Shown piece by piece: positions 47,329 through 58,845 of a stretch of 64,000 nucleotides of DNA. This DNA comes from Desmodus rotundus (Eukaryota; Chordata; Mammalia; Chiroptera; Phyllostomidae). The translations under genes and the position numbers were made by a program. The notes under the pieces are model-generated. The model was given only the letters and a program-made list of their open reading frames with translations. It had not been told where the DNA came from and searched no databases. The first letter of the stretch is position 1. Each line of letters starts with the position of its first letter. The stretch spans positions 17,211,680 through 17,275,679 of the forward strand of contig NC_071391.1 of the NCBI RefSeq assembly GCF_022682495.2, in the 5' to 3' direction.

Positions 47329-47521
47329 AAATGATAGGTGGAAAATAGACAGGGGGAGGGTAAGAATAGTGTAGGAAATGTAGAAGCCAAAGAATTTATA
47401 AGTATGACCCCTGGACATGAACTATAGGGGGGAAATGTGGGGGGGGGTGGGCAGGATGGAGTTGAGTGAAGGGGCGGAAATGGGACAACTGTAATAGCAT
47501 AATCAATAAATATATTAAAAA
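47329..47521 (+). mobile_element. HAL1 3' end, 5'-truncated
   Basis: The 3' terminus has agcataatcaataaatatat and an A tail. It corresponds to the HAL1 terminus at 29397 read in sense, and the upstream blocks (gtagaagccaaagaatttat, gacatgaactatagggggga) align with it. Flanked by target copies 1 and 2. Confidence 0.7.
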
Positions 47522-47539
47522 AAGAATAGGGCTATTTAT

Positions 47540-48032
47540 TTTGCTTAGCATAATGCTCTCGAGGTCCATCTATTCTGTTGAGAACAGTAGGAGGTCCTTC
47601 TTTCTCTCTGTTGTGTAGTATTCCATTGCGTACCATAGTTTTTTGATCCATTCATTTACTGATGGGCACTTAGGTTGCTTCCAACACTTAGCTCTTATGC
47701 TAAGTGAAGTAAGCCTGGAAGTGAAAGACAAATACCATACGATCTCACCTATAAGTGGAACCTAATCAACAAAACAAATAAGCAAAGAAAATATAACCAG
47801 AGACATTGAAATGAAGAACAAACTGACAGTAACCAGTGGGGAGGGGGGAAAGGGATTATGGGGGAAAAAAGAGGAAGGGTCATCAAGGAACAGGTATAAA
47901 GGACGCATGGACAAAGCCAAAGGCTGGTAAGATTGAGGGTGGGAGGTGGGGATGGGTGCAGCGGGGGAGAGTGGTAGGGGGAAAATGGAGACAACCATAC
48001 TTAAAAAACAATAAAAAAATGAATACAGAAAA
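47540..48032 (+). mobile_element. 5'-inverted (twin-primed) L1
   Basis: 47540-47695 is antisense L1 ORF2 end (tgcttagcataatgctctcg to gcttccaacacttagct). From about 47696 the sense L1 continues (atgctaagtgaagtaagcct, taccatacgatctcacctat, a G-rich 3' UTR, and an A-rich tail). About ten bases, tatgctaag, are represented on both sides of the switch. Flanked by target copies 2 and 3. Structure is typical of twin priming. Confidence 0.8.
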
Positions 48033-48050
48033 AAGAATAGGGCTATTTAT
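48033..48050 (+). repeat. Target duplication, copy 3 of 3
   Basis: aagaatagggctatttat, identical to copy 2 at 47522-47539. Confidence 0.9.
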
Positions 48051-49319
48051 ATAGAATCTTTATAAAAGCAAACATGTAGAAAAGTCAGAATCCCTATTTT
48101 GTCTCTAATATTTTCTGTGTACTGTTGAAAAAACCAGTCAATTCTTTTGTCCTCAGTTTTTTCTTTCTGTAAAAATGAGCAAAATCCACTTTTTGAGGTA
48201 TTACGGGAATAAAGTAGGAACATGTAGCCCATTGTACGAGTTACTTACATTTAAATAATCTTTCCCTTCTAAACTTTTTCTTTCTACTTAACACATATTT
48301 AGGGAATGTCTCATATGGTTCTGGAGCCATTCTCATAAATATTTAGTCTTCCATCAGACCTTTTTTTAAAACCTAAGTTTCAGGTCTTTTCTCAGTTAAA
48401 AGCCATTTGTTTGAACTTCACTGAGATCGGAGACCAGCAGGTTACCTTTTTTGTAATATTACTCAATAAATAGGAAGTGTGCTGCATTGTCCGACATCTT
48501 CGGATGCTGTCTACAAAACTATGAGTTATGTATCTTGTGCTCAGCCTGTCTGCAGGGAAGAGAGTTGAACTCTGGTGAAAGCACTTACGTGGACACCACT
48601 CCAGGTGCAAAGCGCACTTGCGTAGCTCAAACTGTTAGGCACATGTGTTGTTAAAAAATAAACTTGCATGTGATTGTTTCATTTCGAATAGTGGAAGGAT
48701 AGAGAGAGTGCTTTAACAGAAGTTTGGGTCGTGACAGCATTTTCCTGTCTCAACCTCTAATGTCTTTGATATTAAACGAAGCAAAAGGAGCGGAAGAGAG
48801 AAATGTGGTTGGACAGAGGAAACTGCTTTTCACTGTTTAGTTTCTAGCTTCTAAATGATTCTGGTGCATTGATGCAAAATACTGTAAAACAATCTTTACA
48901 TTTCATTTGGCCTCTTTGCTGTTATGGACATGACATGGATGTCTTCAGGGAAAGTACCTATCTCTAAGGAAAGGGATTTATTAAACAATGATCTCTGCTC
49001 TCTTGTGAATTTTCCTAATCTCGTGATTTATTTCACAACATGGCTATTTCTTATGTAGAACCTTGGTAAAAGACTAATAAAATTCCAGTAACAGTTTGTG
49101 TTCTGCCTCTAATATTTTATCTGTTAAGATTAAGCAAGATAATTGAAGTAGAGACCAATGAAGTGATTCTGATTCTTTTCCCTTAATAACTTTGTGAATC
49201 AAATATTTACATAAAGTATCTAGATGCATTACCATTTTAAAACATTATGCTTCATTTCAAACATGCTAGTCTATTAGAATTTTGATAAGCCAACAGAATT
49301 TTTTCAACCTTTGCTATGT
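48051..49319. other. No recognised feature
   Basis: Unique-looking sequence with no gene signal. Confidence 0.4.
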
Positions 49320-49510
49320 GTTACACAGTCCTTTAAGGGTTTTATTTATTTGTAGGTTATACGAATTTATTCTAAGTAATCAGCTTTGCAAGAAATACTG
49401 CTTTCTCAATTTTACAGATAGAGAGTCTAAATATTCTAATATTAAGCAATGTGCCTGAGGTCATTAGCTAGTTTATAGGAGAGTTGGAATTCAAATCAAG
49501 AGCCACCTCA
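49320..49510 (-). mobile_element. MIR SINE
   Basis: tttctcaattttacagatag, gcaatgtgcctgaggtcatt, agctagtttataggagagtt and ggaattcaaatcaagagcca follow antisense MIR. Confidence 0.65.
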
Positions 49511-49840
49511 CTCCATACATTTTACATGTTTGCTTTTCCTACTTTGTGCTCAGTACAATGCCAAGCACTTAGATGGTGCTCAGTTAAGTTTGATTTGCCC
49601 TTAAGTCTTAATTGTAATATTGTATGAGTCTTGCTTCTATTATTACATTCTTCCTTTCACACAACATATACCTCCATTCTCCCCCCTTTTTGTATCTTAA
49701 TTTCCTTTCTTCATCATATATCTCTGCACCTCTGTATATCATATGGCTATGGAATTGGATTATTTCAAAGGTTAGACAAAATGATATTTGTTAAAGGCCT
49801 ATCGAAATAAAGGTTATGGTCGATAAATACTATAAACCAC

Positions 49841-49945
49841 CTTCTTCTTCTCTTTCTCCTCCTTCTCCTTCCCCAACCCCTCTCCCTCTTCCTCCCCCTC
49901 CTCCTCACATCCACCTCTTCCCCCCCCTCCTCCTCCTCTTCCTTG
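49841..49945 (+). repeat. Polypyrimidine (CTT/CCT)n tract
   Basis: About 100 bases made almost wholly of C and T (cttcttcttctctttctcct and cctcctcctcttcc). All-purine on the other strand. Confidence 0.9.
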
Positions 49946-50469
49946 TGTGGCTCTGAATACCTGACTCAACTATGGCAATGCCACAGGAAAGGAGACAGAA
50001 AATGAGTAATTCCCGCCCCCCCTTAAATATATAGGACACTCACATTTCTTTCCACTGTGGATGGACTCTTTGTATCTGTTTTCTGTACAACAAGGAGAGT
50101 GAATAAAAACTGAAAGATTTAGAACCAGTGCAGAAATTCCCAAACAATGCCAAACACACTTGCTGGTTGATTCATTGGCAAAAATAACATTTATTCTACT
50201 ATGCTTAGCATTTGGTGATAGCTCCTGGCCCCACCAGGGGTAGATATTTTTTTTATTCACTGGAAATGCTTGAGGAGACTGAGCTTGGGGGGAAAGATTT
50301 TGCATGTAAACTCATTTGAGACTGTTTATGCACCATTGAAAGCCTGTGCAAGAAATAATATTTTTATTTTGTTAAATTGATTACATATTTTGATTACATT
50401 AGAAGACCACATTTATTCACAAGAAAGAAAGCTACAATGTACAAATGAAGAATCTTTGACAATAATTTT
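49946..50469. other. No recognised feature
   Basis: Nothing nameable. A minus frame at 49970-50305 has no family resemblance. Confidence 0.4.
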
Positions 50470-50952
50470 TAAATTATAATAACCAAGGGCTGGAATAAGC
50501 TTAAGAGCCCATCAGTCAATGAGTGGATCAAAAAACTGAGATACATTTACACAATGGAATACTACACAGCAGAAAGAAGGAAATCCTATCCTTCACGACA
50601 GCATGGATGGAACTGGAGAGAATTATGGTAAGTGAAATAAACCAGGTGGTGAAAGACAAATACCATAGGATCTCACCTGTAAGTGGAACCTAATCAATAA
50701 AACAAACAAGTGAGCAAAATAGAAACAGAGACGTGGAAATAAAGAGCAAATTGATAGTAACCAGTGGGGAGAGAGAGGGGGAAAGAAGGGTAAGGGTCAT
50801 CAGCAAACATGTATAAAGAGCCCATGGACAAAGACAATGAGGTGGGGGAGGATAGAATGTAGGAAGTGGGGCTGGGTAGGGCAGGGGACAGGGGAGAGTA
50901 ATGGGGAGCAGGAATGGGGGCAACTGTAATTGAACAACAACAACAAAAAGAT
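50470..50952 (+). mobile_element. 5'-truncated bat L1
   Basis: Sense L1 without inversion: taagagcccatcagtcaatg, tggaatactacacagcagaa, ataccataggatctcacctg, a long G-rich 3' UTR, gggggcaactgtaattgaac and an aacaacaacaaaaa tail. The ORF2 end lies within it; no intact protein. Confidence 0.85.
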
Positions 50953-51859
50953 GAATTTCTCTCCTTTTTATTAATTTGGAGTTTTTGCTTCAGGTTTCCT
51001 TCAGGAAAGGCTATACATCTAGACTGAGAAGTCCTCTTGCACAAGGCATGAAGGGCTCAGTTACAAAGCCTGTGGAATGCCAGACAGGGGGATATAGCCA
51101 CCAGGTATAAGAAGTAGCCTACATTCACTCCATAAAGAAATGGATGTAAGTTTCTTCCTGGTATGCCTGGCCATTGATTTCTACAGTCGGAGTGTCCACA
51201 GTGAGCGAGGCACTGCGTGGAAGTGCAAATACGAATGCCATACTCCCTCTCCTCCAGGGCTCCTGGTTCAGTCCGTGACACGCACTCGTGCAACAGTGCA
51301 TAACATGCACTACCGAAAAGAAGTTCAGAGAAGAGAAGTTCAAAAGGAAAAGAGAGGAGAAAGGTTACAATGCACAAAGGGGAAGGTTCACTCCCTAGTA
51401 TAGTGCTTCATTTGTTAAATAATGAAAACCTTATCTAAGACCTATTATGAATCAAAGGCTGTCATAAACACAGGTTCTGGGGAATGAAATGGGGAACACA
51501 CAATAGGTACCCAATGTGTACTTGTTGGATACGTGAGTTAACACATAAACAAGTAAGTACAGAATCCCTGCTTTTCGTGAATGTTGCATCTTTGGAGGAA
51601 TCGTGCAACAAATAAGGATATTTTCACAAAATAATTTCAGGCAGAGATAAGTGTTATGATGAAACATAAAGCTCGGTAAGAAATTAGAGAATGAAGATGG
51701 AGGGTATTATTTTAATATCTTGACATGATTCATGAAGTCTTAAGCTTTCAACCCGGACTTAAAAGTTAGGTAAAATTTTGGCAGATAGAAAGGCCAGTCA
51801 CATTTCTCTCTGAATTCTACTTATGTAACCTCTACACTTCTACTGCTCTGGGATTTTTT
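50953..51859. other. Unassigned block with CpG sites
   Basis: 51000-51400 has more CpG (gtcggagtgtcc, gtgagcgaggcactgcgtgg, gtccgtgacacgcactcgtg) than its surroundings. It opens frames on both strands (51057-51377 minus, 51140-51403 plus). I do not recognise it as a gene or a repeat. It might be an unnamed LTR. Confidence 0.3.
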
Positions 51860-51990
51860 AGTTTATTGATCTACGTTTACCCATGAGAGGGAGTCAATTA
51901 GGGTAGAGAGCGTGTCTTATTTATCTTTACATTCCAGGCACTATGCTGAACAGGTATGAGGTTCTAATAAACGTGTGTAGAATCAATCCG
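51860..51990 (+). mobile_element. L2 LINE 3' end
   Basis: acccatgagagggagtcaat, tagagagcgtgtcttattta and aggcactatgctgaacaggt, then ggttctaataaacg: the sense L2 terminus. Confidence 0.6.
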
Positions 51991-52019
51991 TTCATATGTA
52001 AGTAATGGGATAAAATAAA

Positions 52020-52350
52020 CAGAAATGCTGAGATGGCCGAGGATGAACTTGGGGATTTTGAATAGAATGACATGATTGGATTTTATAGGTATTTGGAGTA
52101 TTGAATATAGTGTTGTTTTGGTCCATCAGAAGACTGATGGCCTAACAGTGAGGCTGAAGTGTTTGGATTTGAATGGGAAATCATTGCTTAATATGTTTGA
52201 AGAAAGAAACTTTTAGTTTTATAGTTACATTCAGTGAGTATGAGAGCATCTACCACCTGTTAGGCACTGACAAATCAAGTGCTGAGCCAGTCACGTAGTC
52301 ATCAGCATTATAGAATTTGCCAATCGCTTGACTATGGAGAGTAAAAGAGA
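52020..52350 (-). mobile_element. L2-like fragment, antisense
   Basis: gaatgacatgattggatttt, gtgtttggatttgaatggga and gtcatcagcattatagaatt follow the antisense L2 3' order (a gtcatcagcatatagatgg block is typical). It lies opposite in orientation to the adjacent L2 end. Confidence 0.45.
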
Positions 52351-54642
52351 AGCAAAGGTCTAAAATAGCTCAGACTTTCCAGGTGGAAGAATGGGAAGAA
52401 TGATAAAGCCTTAACTGGGATAGAGAACCACGCAGAAGCCAATGGCTGTTGGGAGGCTGTCATGAAACCTCCCTGACACTAGTAGTTCTTTGCATAGTAG
52501 TTTGAAAACTCTACGCAAAGCCCACAGACTATACACATTGCAACACAGAGACATTTGCTCTGTGCTAACAGAGTGGGTTAAAACACTGGGAGTTTGAAGC
52601 ACTTGTCAGGATTTCTACAGGCTTCCTTTTAATTCTTATCACACCACCCTCTATATGGTAACTTCCTGGTCCCACCTCTAAGCTCTGTGTCTTCACTTTT
52701 TAGATAATTTGTTAATAAAATCCCCCAAAGAGTAAATTTCAGATGAGGAGAGAGGGGTGATTAAATGTGAAGTGCTCTAGAAAACAGCCCTCTGAAACAA
52801 TTAGAGTTGGAATGTAAAAATGGGGGTGTCCAATTAATAATGAACTTCATTTTTCAGAGATTTTTTTCCCTCTCGCTTTCTGTAATAGATTGACAAATGA
52901 AGCCAACATGCCTAATTAGCATTTGCAACCAACTGCATGATGCCAACCAAAGAAAAACAGATTAATGTCGATCTGTACCAACAAATTAGACTGCGGCATA
53001 CAATGGGTAAATAGCTGCCTTTTATTTCTCATGTAGTGAAGGGAGGCTTTAATTAGTCTGCAAAAGTATTGTCAAATAAAATGCCTTTTAGTTTGCTTCC
53101 TTGAATGCCACTAACAGACAAGGTAAGGCTATTAAGAACAGTCAGCTAGTATACAGACACTTAGAGAGAAGGGGGTCTTTTGCATACGTCTCTACTCATG
53201 ATTTCTAGTTAGAACATCTTTTATTGCTGGTCAGGTACATCTGTATTAAAACTTGAGCCAAATAAAATTTACCTGAATAATAATTCTTAGGAGATGCAAA
53301 CATGTAAAGGAGAATACCCATGTAACTCATAAAGCTTTATTTTTGATCCTTTAATTATTTCGCTGATGTTCTAATTCACTCTAGAACAAAGCAATATAAC
53401 ATTGAGTATATATACTATGTGTATAAGGGGGAAAAAGATCTAGGCCTCTTAAGGATCCCGCTCAAAATTTTATTTTGACCAATTCTTTAAAATGTGGTAG
53501 AAGTCATGCCTGGAATAGTCATTTACAAAGTATTTAGAGAAAATATGTTTCTTTTAATAGAAACATTCTCCTTTTTACCTAAGCTTAGCTTTTTTCTATT
53601 TAAATGGTGTATCTTAATTTGCAATTCTTAGTAATAGTTTGTCCATTCAAATATGATTTCCCCTTCAGAAATGAAATATGATGTCTACATTGTTTCATTA
53701 AGCAAACCTAAGCTTACCTTCATTTTTCTTTCTCCAGAATTCATAAACTTTTACAAAAGAAACTCTTGCTTTGTGGAAATCAAATACAGTTTCACAAATT
53801 GTTGCCATGGAAATGATTCTGTAATTCTCTGGGTTCACACCAAAGTTCATTTTTCCTTCTTTCTTTCCCTAGTCATGCTGCTGTTGGTCCTTCCATCACA
53901 ATACTCCCCTCAATCCAGCCCCCCAATAAATGCACAGACATACACAAATCTAGTTATTTATTAGCAAGAAATAAGAAAACTCTCTTTCTCTTTTATGTTT
54001 CTGCTTTATGTTTGAACAAAAAGGAGTATCTCAAAGTTCCATTCTCTTGAATTTATCCAGAAAATGGAACAAATTGTAAGAATACTCTTTATGATGTTTG
54101 CAATGGGACACTGACATTTTAATATATCTCTAGAGTAAGTCAGTGTAAGGCAGAGTGGTCTGCATGATTAAGTGTTCATGTAGATGATGGTGCCCATGGA
54201 CCAGCACTCTGCCCCACCTGACCCTTTGCTGGGATCACCTGGTTGATCTAACAGTGAAGAAGCTGAGATCTAGACTCAACCATGTTTTGTAACTGTCCTC
54301 ATCTATTCCCTTCAGTTCCCAGACAATGCTGGGAGGCTCATAGGAAGAACTTAACTCTGAGTTATTCAACTGCTAGGAAGCAGAGTTGGGATTTTTATTT
54401 ATGCTGCCATACATATTAGAAGAATCAAGATTTCTACTCTTACTGGGCTTGACAAAATATCTTGAGGGTCATTGCTAAGTATGCAACAATGGGCAAACCT
54501 AAATTTGCTAACAGTATTTTGGATTAAAACCAACCATTAGGCATTGGAAGAATTGACAAAAATTATAGTATTATTTTCAAAAGGAAGGCTAACTTTAATC
54601 CTTGTGGGATAAAACAACCAAGATGATTTCTAACAGAGGCCT
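52351..54642. other. Mostly unassigned; possible conserved noncoding DNA
   Basis: No repeat recognised in 52800-53120, which is rich in homeodomain-type TAATTA/ATTAAT sites. 53640-53850 is also repeat-free. No exon-like structure seen. Confidence 0.35.
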
Positions 54643-54818
54643 TTTTAAAAGCTGATTTTATAGAGGGAGAGAGGAGAGAGACAGAGAGAGAGACGGAGAG
54701 AGATGTTCCACTTATTTGTGAACTCATTGGTTGATTTCTGCATTTGCCTGACCAGAGATTGGACCTGCAACCTTAGAGATTAGACAATGCTCTAACCAAT
54801 GAAGCTACCAGTCCAGGG
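54643..54818 (-). mobile_element. Ves-like SINE, diverged
   Basis: Antisense: agctgattttatagagggag, a GAGAGA-rich tract, then gcctgaccagagattggacc, tgcaaccttagagattagac and accaatgaagctaccagtcc. Lower identity to the other SINEs, so older. Confidence 0.7.
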
Positions 54819-55710
54819 CTTCTAATAGAGTATTAATACCAGTGTTATACATTTTCTATACTTAAAAATGTCATAAGTAAAAAGCCAGTTTAGTATATTG
54901 TAGTCTGAAACATAAAAACACTCCAGGCTGCGGTCGAGATGAAGCTCATAAGCATTTATATACTCGTGGAAGTTTCCTGTACAATGTTGTGCTTTGGTCA
55001 GCTGATAGCACACCACGTAGACAGTTAGAGAAGCAGAGGTACGCAGCCTGGACTGTTGACAGAATGCCTGGTGCATTGCAGTTTTGGCTTCAGTCATGCT
55101 GTTTGCTGGGCATTTACAGAGAAAGTCATTCCAAAAAGAACCCCGTAATGCTAAAGTATTTACATTTGCAGTGCTGGGAGGAAATGGTCTCATAACAGAA
55201 AAGCTTTATTCAGAGCCTGAGTCTGAAATGGATAAAATCCAATTATTTTCGTATTTTTTTGTTTGTTTATTTGCTCTTCTTCCTTCAGCTCAGGATTTGA
55301 AGGCAGTTATTTTCTGCCGACTCAGGTTGGGTCCCGGGCATTTTCCTTCAGCTAGTGCAGTGCCAAACTCCTGCTACGATCCCAACAGACTTTATCCAAG
55401 GAGGAATCATGATGTTGTCAGAAAGAGAATGGATGTTGCCTAGCCAAGTACCAGAAACAGGTACTGTAATGTGCCAAACCGAACACTAAGCATGTAAGAT
55501 GCATACATGTATAATTCACTTGCTGTCAAGAAAAGGCTTTTGATAAATTCGGGGACAGAAAAAAATTCACAGTAATGTCACTGTAAGCAAAAAATTAGCA
55601 TGAACGAAAAAATCTATATTGGAACAGAAACTAAGGGTGTTTTCAGAAGGAAAGAAATAAATAGAGACCAAACGTTGATGGCCTGTGATTCCACACCACA
55701 TTAGAATCAA
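54819..55710. other. Unassigned, overlapping opposite frames
   Basis: Frames 54822-55193 (minus, 123 codons) and 55084-55443 (plus, 119 codons) overlap. Neither resembles a known family and neither has clear splice context. No repeat recognised. Confidence 0.3.
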
Positions 55711-55729
55711 CTTTAGGTACATAGTTGGG

Positions 55730-57272
55730 TTTTTTTTTTTTCCATTACCGTTTAGTTCTCTTACCCACCTACCCCAGCAATCACCACACAGTTGTCCATG
55801 TCCATGGGTCCCTTTTCATTTTTGCTCAATCACTGCCCCCTCTACCCTCTTCTCTTTGCCATCATCAGGTTCTCTATCCATGAATCTGTCTCCATTTTTC
55901 TTTTTCTTTTTTGAAAAGATTTTATTTATTTAATTTTAGAGAGGGGAAGGGAAGGAGATAGAGAGGGAGGGAAACATCAATGTATGGTTGCCTCTCATGT
56001 GCCCCCTGCTGGGGACATGGCCTGCAATCCAGGCATGTGCCCTGAATGGGAATCAAACCAGTGACCTTTTGGTTCACAGGTTGGCACTCAATCTCCTGAG
56101 CTGTACCAGCCAGTGCTGTCCCCATTTTTCTTATTTGTTCAGTTTGTTCATTAGATTCCACATATGAATGAAATCATATAGGATTTGTCTTTCTCTGACT
56201 GGCTTATTTCACTGACCATAATGTTCTCCAGGTCCATTCATACTGTTGCAAAGAGTCAAACCTTCTTCTTTTTTATGGCTGAGTAGTATTCCATTGTGTA
56301 AATGTCCCATAAGTGTTTTATCCATTCATCTATTGATGGACACTTGGGCTCCTTCCATATCTTGGTGATTATAAATAATGCTGCAATGAACATAGGGATG
56401 CTTATGTTCTTTAGAATTCATGTTTTGGGTTAATTGGGATATATTTCCAGAAGTGGGATAGCTGGATCAACAGACAGGCTCATGTTTAATTTTTTGAGGT
56501 ATCTCATGCTGCTTTCCACAGTGGCTGCACCAATCTGCATTCCTACCAACAGTGCAAATAGAAATGCCCAGAAATAAACCCACACCTTTATCTTCAACTA
56601 ATATTTGACAGAGGAAGAAGCAAGGGCATACAATGGACTAACGATAGTTTATTCAATACATGGTGTTGGGAAAATTGGACAGATACATGCAGAAAAATGA
56701 AACTAGACCACCTTCGTATACCACACACAACAATAAATTCAAAATGGATCAAAAACTTAAATGTTACACCCCAAACCATAAAAATCATAGAAGAAAACAT
56801 AGGCAGCAAAGTTTTGGACATTGCTCATAGCAATATTCTATCACATGTATCTCCTCAGGCAAGGGAAACAAAAGAAAAAATAAATGGGACTACATCAAGC
56901 TAAAAAGTTTTTGCACAGCAAAGGAAATAGTCAACAAAATAGAAAGAGAATTCACAGAATGGGAGAACGTATTGGCTGATACATCTGATAAGGGGTTAAT
57001 ATCCAAAAATTATAAGAACTTATAAAACTCAAGACCAAAAAATAGACAACCCAATTATAAAATGGGCAAAGGACCTGAATAGACACCTCTCCAAAGAACA
57101 CATACAGATGACCAATAGACATATGAAAAAATGCTTAACCTCAACATCACTAATCATCAGAGAAATGCAAATTAAAACCACAATAAGATACCATCTCACA
57201 CCTATCAGAATGGCTATCATCAATAAATCAACTAACAACAAATGCTGGTGAGGGTGTGCAGAGAGGGGAACC
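55730..57272 (-). mobile_element. 5'-inverted (twin-primed) L1 with nested SINE
   Basis: Poly(T) at 55730-55741 marks the 3' end. 55742-56555 is antisense L1 (3' UTR and ORF2 end, landmarks tattccattgtgtaaatgtc and cagtggctgcaccaatctgc). 56560-57272 is sense ORF2 upstream sequence (acatggtgttgggaaaattg to agagaggggaaccc). In L1 coordinates the sense piece ends almost exactly where the antisense piece begins, so very little was lost. ctttaggta lies at both outer flanks (55711 and 57273). ORF2 is broken. Confidence 0.8.
55892..56132 (-). mobile_element. Ves SINE nested in L1, with target duplications
   Basis: ccatttttctt at 55892-55902 and 56122-56132 flanks an antisense SINE: tail gattttatttatttaatttt, the GAGGGAAGG region, B box gggaatcaaaccag, head tgtaccagccagtgct. 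It is younger than the L1 it interrupts. Confidence 0.9.
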
Positions 57273-57299
57273 CTTTAGGTAGTTTTCAACCAAAGCAGA

Positions 57300-57769
57300 C
57301 TAAACAACACTCTTTTTATTAAGAAAATGTAACACTGTCTTTAATAACCTGAAGTTAAATTCATAGATAGTATATTCTATCTACACAGATAATTAAAACA
57401 AAAAAATCAAAATAGTGCCCAATGGCAGTGCAAAATAAAGGACAATACTTTAACATAAAAATATGTTTTACAGTATATAGATCTTTAGCCACAATTACAG
57501 AGAGAATTAAATAGTCAGAAGCTCTCACCTGTGCTCATGAGTGCCACAGCTACCAATGTAATGGATACGGGTGTGTTGCATTGGTGATTCTGTCGCTAGT
57601 GCCAACATAGCTGCATTGATGAAGTTTTCCAAAGTGGGGAAGTGTTCTTGGTAAGTTCTGAACAAATTATGCTTAATGTTCCCTCGACTTCCCTCAGCTA
57701 CTATCATTTCTGGAAACTCCAGAAAACAATAGGCAATTGAATGGTTTTTGTTCAATGGAATTAAGTCTG
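57300..57769 (-). pseudogene. Possible terminal exon or retrocopy fragment, unidentified
   Basis: On the minus strand, an acceptor-like taacag (ending at 57770) precedes an open stretch of about 80 codons. It contains NKNHSIAYCFLEFPEMIVAE and FRTYQEHFPTLENFINAAML and ends at TGA (57525-57527). A UTR-like AT-rich stretch follows, with an AATAAA signal at 57315-57320. I do not recognise the protein. It could be a real last exon, a decayed retrocopy or chance. No frame-preserving upstream exon is visible. Confidence 0.25.
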
Positions 57770-57779
57770 CTGTTATTTT

Positions 57780-57915
57780 TACCCGCCCAGTGCCCAGCGG
57801 GGCATTCTAAGGCCATGTAGGCTCAGCAGAATGCTTCTTGTGTGGGGCTGTCTGTGCATTGCAAGACTTCTCCCAGCCCTGCCCATTAAATGTCACTGCA
57901 GTCTCCCATCACTTG
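57780..57915 (-). mobile_element. MER20-like hAT fragment
   Basis: Minus strand: gacatttaatgggcagggct, cttgcaatgcacagacagcc and ccacacaagaagcattctgc parallel the MER20 interior (acaatgcacaggacagcccc). Terminal repeats are not intact. Confidence 0.45.
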
Positions 57916-58029
57916 AATAACAAAAAAGCCCGCATCTCCAAAGCTCATGTTAATGGGTGGGGTTGCGCCCTTCGGGAATTTTAAGAGGACATAATGACAG
58001 AATGGGCTTAATTAACTATGCTTTATGAT

Positions 58030-58450
58030 TAATGTCAATTTGGAAAAGAGATTGCAAGAAATGGGGGCTCAGGGAAACTGGAATTGGGACAGTAAAAATA
58101 AACATGAAAAAAGAAGATGTATTTTAAATATTTACAATCTGAGGACTGACTGAAAATTAATGATACGGATGAAACAGAGTTGGAAATGTTTGGGTCATGG
58201 ATACATTTGGTGACTGGGTGACTGGCTGACATGAACCCAAACTGGTACTATGAGAGGCAGCGTACTGTGAGAAGAGATAGTGAGTGGTACCCTCCATATA
58301 TAAAATGTGGCATGTGTCTGAGTTTCCACATGGATATGCTAATTAGGTAATGAGAAAGTTTGGTTTAGAGCTCAGGAGGGAGATCTTAGCTGAGGATGTA
58401 GATGTAAGGGTCTTCAGAGTATGAACAGAGCAGAAGGAAGTACAGCTGAT
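58030..58450 (-). mobile_element. L2-like fragment, antisense
   Basis: Antisense L2-like blocks: gaaacagagttggaaatgtt, ggtttagagctcaggaggga and gatcttagctgaggatgtag. Diverged. Confidence 0.4.
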
Positions 58451-58689
58451 ATGGGAGAGGGCAGGGACACAGAGCTTGTTAGAGAGAATAGCAAGTGTAA
58501 TTCAGAAAGTTAACATATGATTTTCTATCATAAGTTACCAGTGTGCAGTCTGGAGAAAGTATTTCCCTAAGCACCCAGAAGGTAAATAGGCCAATGACAT
58601 TTAAAGAGTCAAGAAAGTAATGCTTGTTTGCTTTTGTCATGTATGATACACATACTATCCTTCCGTCATATAAGAATGCAAAACACATT
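58451..58689. other. No recognised feature
   Basis: Short unassigned gap between L2-like and MIR sequence. Confidence 0.4.
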
Positions 58690-58845
58690 CAAGCTTGGAT
58701 GCAAACCTCAGTTCACCTCTTAGTTACACATTTATATTTGGATAAATCACTTGAAACTTCCAGGACTAAGTTTTCCCAGCCTTAAAATGAGGATAACATA
58801 TCTAAATCACAGGATAGTTCAGAAGATTACAAGTGAAAATACCCA
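58690..58845 (+). mobile_element. MIR SINE
   Basis: cttggatgcaaacctcagtt, ataaatcacttgaaacttcc, agttttcccagccttaaaat gaggataa: the sense MIR core. Confidence 0.6.

Noticed and set aside
50694..51044. 116-codon minus-strand frame
   Set aside because: Antisense of the L1 G-rich 3' UTR, which yields a P/S/L-rich chance frame.
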